Assembly (NCBI GenBank): GCA_013288815.1
Contig: JABDBD010000017.1
Coordinates: 1 to 56,373, forward strand
Length of the DNA stretch: 56,373 bases
Source: Gammaproteobacteria bacterium
Lineage (GTDB): Bacteria; Pseudomonadota; Gammaproteobacteria; DSM-16500
Direction: 5' to 3'
In this document: one piece after another, positions 1 through 7,465 of the stretch
Layout of the letters: each line of letters begins with the position of its first letter
How positions within the stretch are numbered: the first letter of the stretch is position 1
Made by a program: the position numbers and the translations under genes
The notes under the pieces: generated by a model
What the model was told of the DNA's origin: nothing
The model's database searches: none
The model's input: the letters and a program-made list of their open reading frames with translations, nothing else

Positions 1-1
1 G

Positions 2-79
2 TCATACCAAATCCAGTGGGGTGATTTAGCATACTTAAAAAATAATGATGGAGAAATTTCCACAAAGCTATTCATCTGA
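2..79 (+). pseudogene. 3' tail of an unidentified coding region entering the window
   Basis: An open frame runs from the left edge to a TGA at 77-79 (25 codons). Its residues look protein-like (for example QWGDLAYLKNNDGE), but no family is recognised. It may be the end of a gene lying upstream or a decayed remnant. The 134 bases between it and the next promoter contain no other gene that I can see. Confidence 0.3.
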
Positions 80-213
80 AACCCTACATGTTTATAAAGC
101 GTATAAGTTACCTTACCATTCGAAAAAATCTAATGCTTTTCACAACTCTATGCTGGCTGCAAAATATACATTAATTTGAAATATAATTAAAATCAGGCAA
201 TTACGTTATTAAA

Positions 214-251
214 TTGACAATTCTCATTCTATATTCTAGAATTTAGAATAT
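214..251 (+). promoter_or_regulatory. Promoter with overlapping operator of the wHTH regulator
   Basis: A consensus -35 TTGACA (214-219) is followed after exactly 17 bases by TAGAAT (237-242). An inverted repeat ATATTC-N9-GAATAT (231-251) covers the -10 element. This places a dimer-binding operator on the promoter 19 bases ahead of the regulator start, the usual layout of negative autoregulation. The core TATTC-N9-GAATA recurs at 8385-8405 and 8470-8488. Confidence 0.75.
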
Positions 252-269
252 GGAATAAAGAGAAAAGCC

Positions 270-815
270 ATGATTATTAAGCCACAAGATATTGTTGTTT
301 TAGCTAAGCTTTTAGCCCAACCAGACGATAAACACTGGTCTCAATATAGTCTCGCGTCTGAACTTTGCTTAAGCCCATCGCAAATCAATAGTGCTTTTAA
401 AAGGCTAGTATCTGCTGGCCTAATAACCCCCTATCAACCTCCTAATAAACCTCAACCAATCATTCAAGCATGTGAAGAATTTTTTATCCATGCGCTTAAA
501 TACATATTTCCGGCAAAGCTAGGAGAGATAGCTCGTGGTGTGCCTACCAGTTATTCTGGTCCTAGCCTAAAAGAGCAAATTGTTGCTGGCAGTGACCCTG
601 TTCCTGTCTGGCCTTATGGTGAAGGCAAAGAACGAGGAGTTGCTCTAAAGCCTTTATACCCGTCAGTACCAGAGTCAATCAGCAAATATCCAGACCTTGA
701 ATTTTATGATTTGTTAACCTTGATCGATGCTATTCGCTCAGGACGGGCGCGAGAAAAACAACTCGCAATTCAAAAAATATCTGAAGTATTGAAATCAAAA
801 CTAAACTTTGAATAA
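270..815 (+). CDS. Winged-helix (MarR-like) transcriptional regulator of a putative toxin-antitoxin module
   Basis: A 181-aa protein with an N-terminal winged helix-turn-helix (roughly residues 8-55, motif HWSQYSLASELCLSPSQIN, then a recognition helix and wing). A conserved C-terminal half follows with GVPT, DPVPVWP, RGVAL-PLYPSVP and DAIRSGRARE. A second, N-terminally damaged copy lies at 2150-2665 next to a nucleotidyltransferase fragment, so the ancestral module was probably regulator plus nucleotidyltransferase. Here the partner is missing; only non-coding sequence and a MITE follow. The start is set by the promoter/operator just upstream and a weak AAAGAGAA ribosome site. Function as an autoregulator is inferred from the overlapping operator; the biochemical role of the C-terminal half is unknown. 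Confidence 0.75.
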   Translation: MIIKPQDIVVLAKLLAQPDDKHWSQYSLASELCLSPSQINSAFKRLVSAGLITPYQPPNKPQPIIQACEEFFIHALKYIFPAKLGEIARGVPTSYSGPSLKEQIVAGSDPVPVWPYGEGKERGVALKPLYPSVPESISKYPDLEFYDLLTLIDAIRSGRAREKQLAIQKISEVLKSKLNFE

Positions 816-945
816 TATGGAATTATTAGAATTAACGCTAAGATAATTGCGACCTAGTGCCTAATTTTTTTGGGAATTCAAGAAAATGTCACCGACTGAA
901 ATTCACTGAGCTTGCAATCAGCACCACTACTACATTCTAAATTAT

Positions 946-1120
946 CCTAGATTCGACAGTTAGAATCTCGTATAACAACAAAAGGCAAAGAAGGTAAGGC
1001 TTTTTTTATCATTTTTTTTCGAAAGCGTACTCACCCGTACAGTGAGAAAAAAAATGATAAAAAAAGCCTTAGATTCGCAGCATTTTGCTGTTATACGAGA
1101 TTCTAACTGCCGAATCTAGG
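946..1120. mobile_element. 175-bp hairpin MITE, copy 1
   Basis: The ends are CCTAGATTCGACAGTTAGAA at the left and the inverted TTCTAACTGCCGAATCTAGG at the right; inverted similarity extends about 40 bases inward. The centre is a near-perfect hairpin: AAGGCTTTTTTTATC and its inverse flank GAAAGCGTAC...GTACAGTGAG. A second nearly identical copy is at 46799-46975. There is no coding capacity, so it must be mobilised in trans, if at all. The T-runs on both strands would also let it act as a bidirectional terminator. Confidence 0.85.
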
Positions 1121-1803
1121 ATTATATAACTTGAAACAGATTCCTTAATTACCCATCGCATTCTGTTAGCAATATCTTCTCCAATACCACTAACTGATTG
1201 CAAATCTGCAGAGCTTGCATTCACCACAGCCTCAACATTACCAAATTTATCTAATAATTTTTTTGCACGAGCTGGCCCGATTCCAGGCAAGCTTTGTAGT
1301 ACATACAATTGCGCTTTTCGCTTGCCTTTAGGACGTTTTACTTTTCGAGAAATTGTTAAATTACTATTTGAGGTTATTTGATTGGCTGTATACAGCATCA
1401 ACTGTGCGCCCTCTGTTGCATTTTGTGCGCGTAACACGGGGATACCTAAAATGACGTTTACCATAATTAATGCGCCTTGCATTGCTTCTCGTCGCATATT
1501 TATCGCCGAAAGTTCCGTTAGTGTTCCCTCAATTAACAAGACACCTCGTATTGATGAGCTAGCTAATCGACACATCTGACTAAATAATCGGCCATCAATA
1601 ATCGACTTGGCAAAATCCATTATTGTTTTTCGCTCAAAAATAACTTTATTTGCAAATTGATAATCACCAAGCGGTAAACGTCTTATCGTGACATGTAACG
1701 CGGGGTTATCTTGTAAATTTCCGAGTAGATCACTATTTTTTTCTCTATCATCAACAATAACATTTATTGGTTCATCACTCACATCACACCTGATCTTCGT
1801 CAC
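1069..1803 (-). CDS. ERCC4/XPF-type structure-specific nuclease with HhH domain
   Basis: A 244-aa protein. Residues 14-100 match the ERCC4 nuclease fold: VDDRE (17-21), GDY (46-48) and the diagnostic ERKTIMD (57-63), the metal-binding ERKxxxD motif. Residues ~165-225 contain tandem helix-hairpin-helix DNA-binding motifs (LPGIGPARAKKLLDKFG, VSGIGEDIANRM). The family cuts branched or flap DNA; stand-alone bacterial members are of unclear role. The likely start is GTG at 1803, seven bases after AGGA. The last ~15 residues (LDSAVRISYNSKMLRI) are encoded by the MITE at 946-1120, which also supplies the stop codon. The gene begins inside metallophosphoesterase-derived sequence, so both ends have been rebuilt by rearrangement. 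Confidence 0.8.
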   Translation of the reverse strand: MTKIRCDVSDEPINVIVDDREKNSDLLGNLQDNPALHVTIRRLPLGDYQFANKVIFERKTIMDFAKSIIDGRLFSQMCRLASSSIRGVLLIEGTLTELSAINMRREAMQGALIMVNVILGIPVLRAQNATEGAQLMLYTANQITSNSNLTISRKVKRPKGKRKAQLYVLQSLPGIGPARAKKLLDKFGNVEAVVNASSADLQSVSGIGEDIANRMRWVIKESVSSYIILDSAVRISYNSKMLRI

Positions 1804-1869
1804 TCATTTTTCCTAGATGCATACATGCTTCTTTGAATGGTGGCACATGCGTTAAAACAATTATCTTTT
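1782..1869 (-). pseudogene. Metallophosphoesterase fragment
   Basis: In a frame different from the ERCC4 gene, the minus strand reads IIVLTHVPPFKEACMHLGK then MSDEDQV and stop. The LTHVPPF-EA-H-GK pattern is that of calcineurin-like metallophosphoesterases, where the His belongs to a metal-binding loop. Only about 28 codons remain, joined directly to the nucleotidyltransferase fragment upstream and overlapping the ERCC4 start downstream. It is a clear gene scrap rather than a functional gene. Confidence 0.55.
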
Positions 1870-2160
1870 TTGGATTCTTGCTAACAGCCAACTCCAAATA
1901 ACATCTTCTGATAATGATTTTTTAAATCCATGTTGTTGTAATTTCGTTTCTAATCGGTGATATTGATTCAATGAAATCACATCAACAATACAATCTACAT
2001 TTAACGTATAACGAACATCTGGAAACTCAGGATCAGTAATAAAAAGTCCTGTAGTACAGCCGCCTAAAAATACAACTTCATCACAAAGTACATTCAGTTT
2101 TTCAGCAACAAGCTGAAGCATTCTAATATTTGCTAATCTTACTATTCCCTTACTTTGCAT
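1861..2160 (-). pseudogene. Truncated nucleotidyltransferase (AbiEii-like), 5' part
   Basis: A 99-aa ORF resembling the N-terminal half of nucleotidyltransferases: FLGGCTTGLFITDP (the G-G strand-helix) followed by the catalytic-type acidic pair in NVDCIVDV. The similarity stops after SLSEDVI; the remaining residues lead into a metallophosphoesterase scrap, so the C-terminal half is gone. It overlaps the regulator fragment upstream by 11 bases, the coupling expected for an antitoxin/toxin-like pair. It is probably inactive. The family assignment comes from motif recognition only. Confidence 0.55.
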
Positions 2161-2665
2161 AACCTAACCTTTCTTTTAGTAATTTTACAGCAACGTTACG
2201 TTCACGTGCACGCCCTGACCTAATTGCGTCAACTAAAACTAACAACTCATAAAAAACTTGATCGGGGCATTGCCGCAATGCTTTAGGCACTGATGGATAA
2301 AGAGGAGCTAAAGCAACCCCACGTTTTTCACCCTGCGCATCTGGCCATACTGGTATAGGATCATCTCCCAGCGCAATAATACCTTGAAATAATGGCGCAC
2401 CAATTGCAGTTGGAACCCCTCTAGTATATTCACCTAATTTAGCTGGGAAAAAAAACTTAATTCCACTTACTAGTAATTCTTCTGCTGCATTTATATTGGG
2501 ATAAAGCTTAGATTGATTATCTTTTCTCAATAACCCTGCCTCACATAATCGTTTTATGCCCGCATTTATTTCGGTTAAACTAATACATAATCCTTCTGCT
2601 AATTGACGCTGAGACCAATGATTCCCACTGATCAAAGTCAAATGCGCCGCCTTTTTTCTCAGCAC
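2150..2665 (-). pseudogene. N-terminally truncated copy of the wHTH regulator
   Basis: From the HWSQ-like NHWSQRQLAEGLC onward it is a clear paralogue of the 270-815 protein, sharing RGVPT, DPIPVWP, KRGVAL-PLYPSVP and DAIRSGRARE. The first ~20 residues and the promoter are missing. Upstream the sequence switches, in another frame, into the start of a PIN-domain toxin. The apparent first residues MLRKKAAHLT are therefore toxin DNA read in the wrong frame. No credible ribosome site precedes it. It may still be translated as a fusion-like product but is best treated as a remnant. Confidence 0.6.
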
Positions 2666-2699
2666 GAATAAGCACGCATGTGTCGAACATCAATCCCAT
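2580..2699 (-). pseudogene. VapC/PIN-domain toxin remnant
   Basis: The ATG at 2697-2699 overlaps the end of the Phd-type antitoxin gene by 10 bases. The frame reads MGLMFDTCVLIRAEKKG then DFDQWE, the first beta strand and helix of a PIN ribonuclease including the first catalytic Asp (FDT). After about 26 residues it runs into the regulator copy and stops out of frame, so the other PIN acidic residues are lost. The antitoxin has therefore lost its toxin. Confidence 0.6.
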
Positions 2700-2971
2700 G
2701 ACTCATCCTCAAATTTATTTTGTAACCGTATGAGCTCAATATCTTTTTCAAATGCTACTTGATCGTCCGCGTCGATAGTTGGCAAATGCTTAAAAAACTC
2801 ATTTAAGTCCGTCACTTTCATTGACGCTTTTTTATGAGCAACAGGAACAATTTGCGCAATAATTTCTTTACCACGCTTAATACCATAATGTTCACCTTGA
2901 TAGTGAATTTTATTTAAAATAACTGAGAATGTTCGACTTGCCTCAGTTGCACTAATTACACGGATAGACAT
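2690..2971 (-). CDS. Phd/YefM-family antitoxin
   Basis: A 93-aa protein starting MSIRVISATEASRTFSVILN, typical of the Phd/YefM fold, whose N-terminal domain dimerises on its operator and whose acidic flexible tail (here IELIRLQNKFEDESWD) neutralises the toxin. I chose the ATG at 2971 because AGGAGG lies immediately upstream; an in-frame start 14 codons earlier lacks a ribosome site. Its cognate PIN toxin survives only as a fragment (2580-2699), so this is an orphan antitoxin. Confidence 0.8.
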   Translation of the reverse strand: MSIRVISATEASRTFSVILNKIHYQGEHYGIKRGKEIIAQIVPVAHKKASMKVTDLNEFFKHLPTIDADDQVAFEKDIELIRLQNKFEDESWD

Positions 2972-3205
2972 ATCTCCTCCTAAATACAAATAGATATCAT
3001 TAGTATAGCGCATAATCAGATAATCAGATATTTATCTGGTGTTCTTAGAGTGTTTGCAGAAAAACACAATCAACGGCAACACTTTAATAATAAACCAAAA
3101 AGTAATGCTTCCACGCTTGACCAAGACTTCGTTATAATCTCTCCAATTTCGAATGTGAAAACGTTGTTTTTTGGCATACACAATCTTCCCTGAGGCGCAT
3201 AACTA

Positions 3206-3778
3206 ATGATGAATAATAAAATTGGGCGCAATGATCCTTGTCTCTGTGCCAGTGGCTTAAAATACAAGAAATGCTGCTTAATAAGCAAGCAAATTGAATC
3301 TGAAAATACTCGACTACAACAGCGACAAAATGAGCTTAAACAGAAAGTTAAAACACATACAGAGCAAGAGGTGGTCTTTCTTGATTCTAATTCACACCCT
3401 ATAAAAATGTCTGCTGTTATCCTGGAGTTTGCTGATGATATGCTGCGGCATGCAGACACTCGTTCTGAAAAGAAAAAAGCTATTACTTTAGCTTGCTTTG
3501 CCTGGAATCTTGCTATGTTTAAGGAAAAGAATGGAGAGTATCAGACACAATTGGCCTCCCTCTTAAAACAGATGGGAATTAAAGATCAGCTTGATAAAGA
3601 TCATATGGAACAGCTAATAGATGCATTAGTCGACAAAAAAATTAATGAATACTCCACAATAAATAGGTTTATTGCTGATTATCAGATTGATTTTTCTAGG
3701 GATGAGTTGATGTTAAATGTTGCATCTATTATTCCTTCATCAGAAGTAGATGACCTAGCAGCAGAACATGAAAATTAA
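3206..3778 (+). CDS. SEC-C metal-binding motif protein
   Basis: A 190-aa protein with an N-terminal SEC-C motif (RNDPCLCASGLKYKKCC, residues ~8-24), the zinc-binding CxCx(n)CC element known from the SecA C-terminus and many accessory proteins. The rest is largely helical and charged (a coiled-coil-like stretch at ~25-55), with no domain that I recognise. A GAGG lies about 12 bases before the ATG pair. It stands alone, convergent with the decayed gene that follows. Function unknown. Confidence 0.65.
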   Translation: MMNNKIGRNDPCLCASGLKYKKCCLISKQIESENTRLQQRQNELKQKVKTHTEQEVVFLDSNSHPIKMSAVILEFADDMLRHADTRSEKKKAITLACFAWNLAMFKEKNGEYQTQLASLLKQMGIKDQLDKDHMEQLIDALVDKKINEYSTINRFIADYQIDFSRDELMLNVASIIPSSEVDDLAAEHEN

Positions 3779-3782
3779 CTGT

Positions 3783-4503
3783 TTAATATGCATAAACATG
3801 TTCAATCATTACATTGTTTCTTTGTAAGTATTGTAAAACCGCTAATAACGATTTAGTAGGAACACGTATTGCAATGCGATGTAGTGTTGGTTGGGTGAGA
3901 ATATTCACTGTAAAAAGAAGCTGAGCATTTTTATTATCGAATATCCAATTTCTAGGTGTTACTGCTGCCACTAAAATCTCATTATTTCCAGCAATATCAT
4001 TGAACTGTATACCACTATTCGTTATTTTCGTTACAGCATCCGTAAACGGCTGCTCACTAGGTAATGAAATAATATCTTCTTTTGCATTAATTGCTTTAAC
4101 ACGTTTTATATTTTTATGTTTTTTATAGATATAACTAGGAACATTATCTGCTAGCATACACACTTGGATCAGCCGTACCGTACGTCAAATGTGAACCTGC
4201 CTGAATAATCGATGAGTAAACTGCTTTGATACTATATTCCAAGCTAAGAATAAACTTCCGCTCCACTTTACGGATCATATGTGGACCAACTAAGCTCGTT
4301 TGTGTCCATAAACCGCCTAAAGCTCGTGTATATGAAAAATCAAACCAAGGATACTCAGGAATGTAATTAGCATATTCTTCTGCTACCTTCTGCTCATATC
4401 GATCTTCCTCTGTCGGCTTATTACCACTAAGTAACTCCGTTGTTTTGCCAATACTATTTTCATATAAACCTTTAATTTGGACAAGGTCCGTTAATCCTCT
4501 CAA
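3783..4503 (-). pseudogene. Frameshifted unknown gene in two overlapping frames
   Basis: The minus strand encodes two adjoining segments: 4503-4144 (119 codons, EYPWFDFSYTRALGGLWTQT then RKVERKFILSLEYSIKAVYS) and 4163-3783 (126 codons, ending RNNVMIEHVYAY). They overlap by 20 bases in different frames. The upstream segment has no ATG, only a TTG directly after a stop, and its 5' side abuts the FAD-oxidase fragment. The simplest reading is one ~240-residue gene that lost its 5' end and then shifted frame near 4150. Family not recognised. Confidence 0.45.
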
Positions 4504-4860
4504 TCAAGTCATTTACATTGGTACTTTCAAGTGGCGAGATAATAGAAGCATCTCCAACGATTAATTCTGATATTTATTACGGCGTGATTGGCGGTTATGG
4601 GGGATTAGGAATTGTTGCAGAAGTAGTACTCGAACTCGTACCGAATACTAAAATAGAACAACAACAAATTAAAATTAATGTATCAGACTATAAAAAAGCA
4701 AGAGCAATCACCTGGGTTGAAACCGAAAAACCAGTAACCATTCCGCACCGAATAACTAAAAATAAACAATCCTATGCTATAGAGCGCTACTTCATCTGGG
4801 CTATTACATCAACCCCATTAGGGAAATGGCGAAGAGAATATATTATTGACCCCGTTGTGA
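4476..4860 (+). pseudogene. Internal fragment of an FAD-linked oxidase
   Basis: The open frame reads GQGPLILSIKSF then LVLSSGEIIEASPT and YYGVIGGYGGLGIVAEVVLEL. This is the characteristic FAD_binding_4 (PCMH/VAO) block of FAD-linked oxidoreductases: the GPL strand, a substrate-independent ASP turn, and the GGYGGLG pyrophosphate-facing loop. The N-terminus is missing (stop at 4473-4475), and the 3' side ends where the IS481-like element starts at about 4861. It is a two-sided fragment and not functional. Confidence 0.65.
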
Positions 4861-4873
4861 TGTCTCACTTTAT

Positions 4874-5077
4874 TTAAGTGACAATGTCTCGGGATATTTT
4901 AGGTGAGACAGTGAAATATTTTTTAAGATCGAGTGACATAACAAAATAATATGCAATGCCACTCACCAATTCTTGAATAATTTTTTTTAGCTCGCCACGT
5001 TCTAAATGATCACGACTAGCAAGAGACCCTAAAACAGACAAGCGAAAAAGGGCTAATGGATGTATTGGCTTACTCAT
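4874..5077 (-). pseudogene. N-terminal remnant of an IS481-type transposase
   Basis: A 67-codon ORF. The first ~38 residues (SKPIHPLALFRLSVLGSLAS then RDHLERGELKKIIQEL) match the start of IS481-family DDE transposases, the segment before their HTH. The rest is translated element-end sequence ending in the inverted-repeat region. The HTH and the catalytic DDE domain are absent. Confidence 0.6.
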
Positions 5078-5208
5078 GTTTTATTTTCCTTTGGTTAAAT
5101 TTAGGAAAAAAGTAGACCACATAAATTATTTTCTCGGGAGAGCTCAAACTGTGTGGGGAAAAAATTTAAACTGAAATGAGTCGTCCCGGAACAAACCAAA
5201 TTAATAAA

Positions 5209-5737
5209 TCATGGGATAGAAACTCCTGCCTGATTGCACAGCAGCATTGCCTGACTAAGAGAGATTTGATTTAAACAATTCTTCCAAAAACCTTTGAAAT
5301 CAACTAAACGCGCAAACTCATTAACACGCGCACACAGGGCATCTCCTTGCTTTGAAAATTGATTCTTAAATTGTTTCACCCAGCGTTTACATGTAGAGAG
5401 GCCTGGTTGTTCAGATTGACTGACTGCACGCATGCTTTCACCGGATATGATTTTGAAAAGCACTGATTGTTGTATGTCCCATATGTACCACCGTTTTGGT
5501 GGAATACATTCAGGCAGAACAGAATGAGTTTTCCTGCAATATGGGCAAAAAAAAACGAAGAATAGAAATTGGGTTTAGCTCACCTGAACGATCTGATTTA
5601 CGATTATAGTGGCCGTGATTCCAAAGACCCGCTCTCCCACAGTGTGGGCAAAATTTTGAACGATAGTAATTTGGATTTTCTTTTAGCGTTGTTAAATGTT
5701 GCGTAAGCAATAAGATGCCTGCCACAATACACAGCAT
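5209..5737 (-). pseudogene. DUF6431-like IS accessory protein, split by a frameshift at a T run
   Basis: Segment 5737-5510 carries a zinc ribbon (KFCPHCGRAGLWNHGHYNRK). The frame that continues the protein (CPYCRKTHSVLPECIPPKRW, then YIWDIQQSVLFKIISGES) is reached only by slipping in the T run at about 5549-5557. It then joins segment 5463-5209, which contains a helical RAVSQSEQPGLSTCKRWVKQF region. Both parts read like one ~170-residue DUF6431 protein commonly seen beside IS481 transposases. The slip could be decay, a sequencing error or programmed frameshifting. Confidence 0.55.
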
Positions 5738-5904
5738 GACTGATTTCCTTGTCTTTTGTTTTGATTAACTTGGCAGTGTCAATACTAAGGATAATCAGTC
5801 ATCACTACTATTAATTTGTCTCAAGATATTTAAAGGAAAGATAAAAAATAAAGACTGAAATACTGCGGGACAAAAGGAAGGGTTAAGCATTAAATAAAGT
5901 GGGC

Positions 5905-6170
5905 CGTAACAAATGGAATCTAGTTATTCCTAATCACATTATAGAACGCGCATGGGAAGAACCGAGCAATGATCTTATCTAAACAACAATTACAACGCGA
6001 AGCAAGCTTAACAGGAAATAGAATTTTTAAATTGCTTGCTAAACAAAGGCGATGTTCAACCACATCTAATATCTAATGATGAGGCATTCATTGCAAACAT
6101 TCAGCTACACCCAGCAATCAAATGGTCTACGCAAGGAGCGATCGGAACAGATGAACCGTCTTCACTTTAA
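5905..6170 (+). pseudogene. Multiply frameshifted remnant of an unknown gene
   Basis: Three consecutive short frames give continuous protein-like sequence: WNLVIPNHIIERAWEEPSND, then SKQQLQREASLTGNRIFKLL, then ISNDEAFIANIQLHPAIKWS and a TAA at 6168-6170. Frame changes fall near 5970 and 6045. It begins exactly at the right end of the IS481-like element, so it may be the far side of an interrupted gene. It does not resemble the FAD oxidase. Family unknown. Confidence 0.35.
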
Positions 6171-6245
6171 CCAGTTTAGAAGTTTCATCTGACCCCAGTT
6201 TTCCCAAAAAATAAGCCGATGCAAAAATCTAAGTGTTCGTAATTC

Positions 6246-6287
6246 GCGTATGCTTTCGGATAAGTGAACTTATCTGAACGCATACGC
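6246..6287. terminator. Strong hairpin downstream of the 6310-7029 gene
   Basis: GCGTATGC (6246-6253) pairs with GCATACGC (6280-6287), and the inside continues TTCGGATAAGT/ACTTATCTGAA with one mismatch around a two-base turn. It lies ~25 bases past the stop of the minus-strand gene. No T run follows, so Rho-independent termination is possible but not certain. A smaller perfect repeat CCCAGAT-t-ATCTGGG is at 6304-6318. Confidence 0.5.
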
Positions 6288-6309
6288 TATTCTCATACGG
6301 TTACCCAGA

Positions 6310-7029
6310 TTATCTGGGAGATAATTTATTTGCTTGTTCCGCAGGAGTAAATGAAGACGCTGAAGCGACCAATGCTGCAGTTTTTTTACTGTGAACCAAT
6401 TGCAGTTGTCCGTATGTCGGTGGCTCTGCTGAAAATAATCGATGAGAGTGAGCTTGGACGCTAGAAGATGACGCAGTGACATCAAATCCTTTCATGAATG
6501 GTACAGAGCGCAGTGCTTTTATCAAATCATCTTTATGATCAACTGTATCTTTCTGGTCGGTAGAGAATCCGCGCGAAACATAAATCATTTTTTCTCTTAT
6601 CAGATCAGCAAAGATCATTTGATATTTTAATTCATAATCTAATTTTGCAATATCATCTATAGCATATTGGCGATAGCGACGTAAGTCATCCTGTACTTTC
6701 AGAACATCTAATTTTTCCCCATGCGATACATACAATACACTAGAAACATATTCATATGGGTTATAATAAGCGGTTGAAGGATGTAATTTTTCGACAAATT
6801 TTATTGCATATTTTAAAGCATCAAGATTAGTCTTATCTATTTCGCTAAAAACTAGATCGATTAATTTAAGCTTATCACGACCTTGTTGTAATAATGATTT
6901 AAGCTTATCAATCGATGTTTCTCGATGCTTTGCTTTTTCCTTGATGCGGTGCATAACTTGTTTTTGGCTGACAGAAGCATCGAAGCCTTTTCCCAATCCA
7001 GGCACAGGTGGACGAGAGATGGTGAACAA
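6310..7029 (-). CDS. Hypothetical protein, effector-like, uncertain 5' end
   Basis: A 239-residue frame without a recognisable domain. It is predominantly helical with many Lys/Asp, and carries a Ser/Ala-rich C-terminal tail (TASSSSVQAHSHRLFSAEPP), a composition seen in many secreted Legionellales proteins. The start is doubtful: the first usable codon in frame is TTG at 7029 without a ribosome site. An ATG with a good AGAGG site lies at 7082 but in another frame (MRTFFALQILLKN...). The coding frame itself remains open upstream to about 7118 (ENIFRVTNTFKESELPVL), so a one-base shift between 7030 and 7082 may have broken the gene. Confidence 0.5.
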   Translation of the reverse strand: MFTISRPPVPGLGKGFDASVSQKQVMHRIKEKAKHRETSIDKLKSLLQQGRDKLKLIDLVFSEIDKTNLDALKYAIKFVEKLHPSTAYYNPYEYVSSVLYVSHGEKLDVLKVQDDLRRYRQYAIDDIAKLDYELKYQMIFADLIREKMIYVSRGFSTDQKDTVDHKDDLIKALRSVPFMKGFDVTASSSSVQAHSHRLFSAEPPTYGQLQLVHSKKTAALVASASSFTPAEQANKLSPR

Positions 7030-7406
7030 AACAGGCAGCTCAGATTCTTTAAAAGTATTTGTAACGCGAAAAATGTTCTCATAGAATCCTCTTTTTTTGT
7101 AAATTCTAAACCTGCCAGCTTAACTGACCCATAACCTTTTGGCGACAAAAACCTCAAAAACCTCAAAAAAATTCAAAAAACACTATAAAAATAGCAATAA
7201 TGCACTTAACTAAATTCCCGCCGCCACACCATCTCATTGATTATTAAAGATTTTTTTAAAAAAAAGACAGCAGATCCGGAGTGATGGTCTGCTGAGCTAA
7301 GCCATTCAACTTCAACCTCTAGCCTAAAAACAACTGGCTGAATTTTACATATATTTAGATAGATTTTAAATAGCAGTTTTCGAACCCTCACGTTTCTTTA
7401 GGGTCA

Positions 7407-7448
7407 AAGTGTCAGCATACAGCCATGTCCTGCATGATGCTGACACTT
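7407..7448. terminator. Inverted repeat downstream of the TacT-like gene
   Basis: AAGTGTCAGCAT (7407-7418) is perfectly inverted by ATGCTGACACTT (7437-7448) around an 18-base loop, 18 bases past the acetyltransferase stop. It lacks a T run on the minus strand. It may terminate or stabilise the toxin transcript, or be a recombination scar. The rest of 7083-7465 contains no convincing gene; a 61-codon minus frame at 7206-7391 has no ribosome site or family resemblance. Confidence 0.4.
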
Positions 7449-7465
7449 GGCCCGAAAAAATAATG

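Larger units (their letters stand above)
4861..5909. mobile_element. Decayed IS481-like element with DUF6431 ORF
   Basis: The left side begins TGTCTCACTTTATTTAA and the right side ends with the imperfect inverse TTAAATAAAGTGGGCC, suggesting terminal inverted repeats. A second matching block (TGTCTCGGGATATTTTAG against CTGAAATACTGCGGGACA) lies inside. Between the ends, on the minus strand, are a DUF6431-type zinc-ribbon ORF (5737-5209) and the first ~40 codons of an IS481-type transposase (from 5077). Most of the transposase, including the DDE core, is deleted, so the element is non-autonomous. It sits against the FAD-oxidase fragment at its left end. Confidence 0.55.

Noticed and set aside
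1382..1579. 65-codon plus ORF inside the ERCC4 gene
   Set aside because: Antisense shadow of a gene with a diagnostic ERKxxxD motif.
3070..3459. 129-codon minus ORF overlapping the SEC-C gene
   Set aside because: Cys/Ser-rich shadow of a well-supported plus-strand gene with a clear SEC-C motif; no ribosome site.
6270..7166. Alternative minus-strand frames of 71 and 101 codons over the 6310-7029 gene
   Set aside because: Composition is atypical and they overlap the better frame; only the start region of the 101-codon frame (ATG 7082) matters and is discussed as a possible frameshift.
7206..7391. 61-codon minus ORF between the effector-like gene and the GNAT toxin
   Set aside because: No ribosome site, no recognisable family, starts with unremarkable sequence inside a hairpin-bearing gap.
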